From Enoplolaimus lenunculus (Eukaryota > Nematoda > Enoplea > Enoplida > Thoracostomopsidae), in NCBI GenBank assembly GCA_030248215.1, contig JASANG010004061.1:124001-188000 (forward strand): DNA of 64,000 nt, read 5' to 3'. Position 1 is the stretch's first letter. The letters are not shown here. More model-generated notes on the stretch are below. The model did no database searches. It saw only the letters and a list, made by a program, of their open reading frames with translations, and was not told the origin of the DNA.

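Overview
This is a window of an animal genome: spliced + strand genes with GT-AG introns, metazoan domain families, and introns packed with short non-autonomous DNA transposons. An invertebrate is likely. The lineage cannot be fixed from the sequence; a tunicate is only a guess.

Layout. (1) 1-7890: no recognised coding sequence, several MITEs; probably an upstream intron of the next gene. (2) 7891-12366: the C-terminal exons of katanin p80 (KATNB1-like), ending in a stop. (3) 12367-20388: repeats, including an 84-bp minisatellite of about 30 copies (17858-20370), plus one weak minus-strand candidate exon. (4) 20389-64000: a large + strand gene built as a serial array of sushi (CCP) and C-type-lectin-like (CTLD) exons, running off the right end. 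About 30 exons form seven repeats of a cassette: sushi a, (sushi b), sushi c, CTLD exon 1, CTLD exon 2, CTLD exon 3. Exons at cassette edges are phase 1, the classic arrangement for duplication and shuffling of extracellular modules. The signal-peptide exon was not found. Modules 1-5 carry a divergent CTLD; modules 6-7 are more canonical.

Repeats. Most intron sequence is MITE. Working names used below: TAGGC-1 and TAGGC-2 (ends GGCC.., cores of degenerate TTAGGC hexamers, 8-bp target duplications), CCGG-hAT (ends CAGGGT.., cores of ACCGGA or related hexamers, 8-bp duplications), GTAGCC, GGATCC, CTATAC, GTTGCG, CTCCGG, CTTAAG, TTCTCA, CACGTG, GTAGTGAC, ACTGTAAA and CTGCAAAA (the last two, in some copies, flanked by TA), and a piggyBac-like MITE (TTAA) carrying a tRNA-like sequence. 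Several elements are nested, and some lie within 3-30 bases of splice sites. A 965-bp inverted-repeat element encodes an OTU-like fragment.

Exon borders and translations were read by hand from the sequence, using splice consensus, phase and similarity between modules. No database search or RNA evidence was available.
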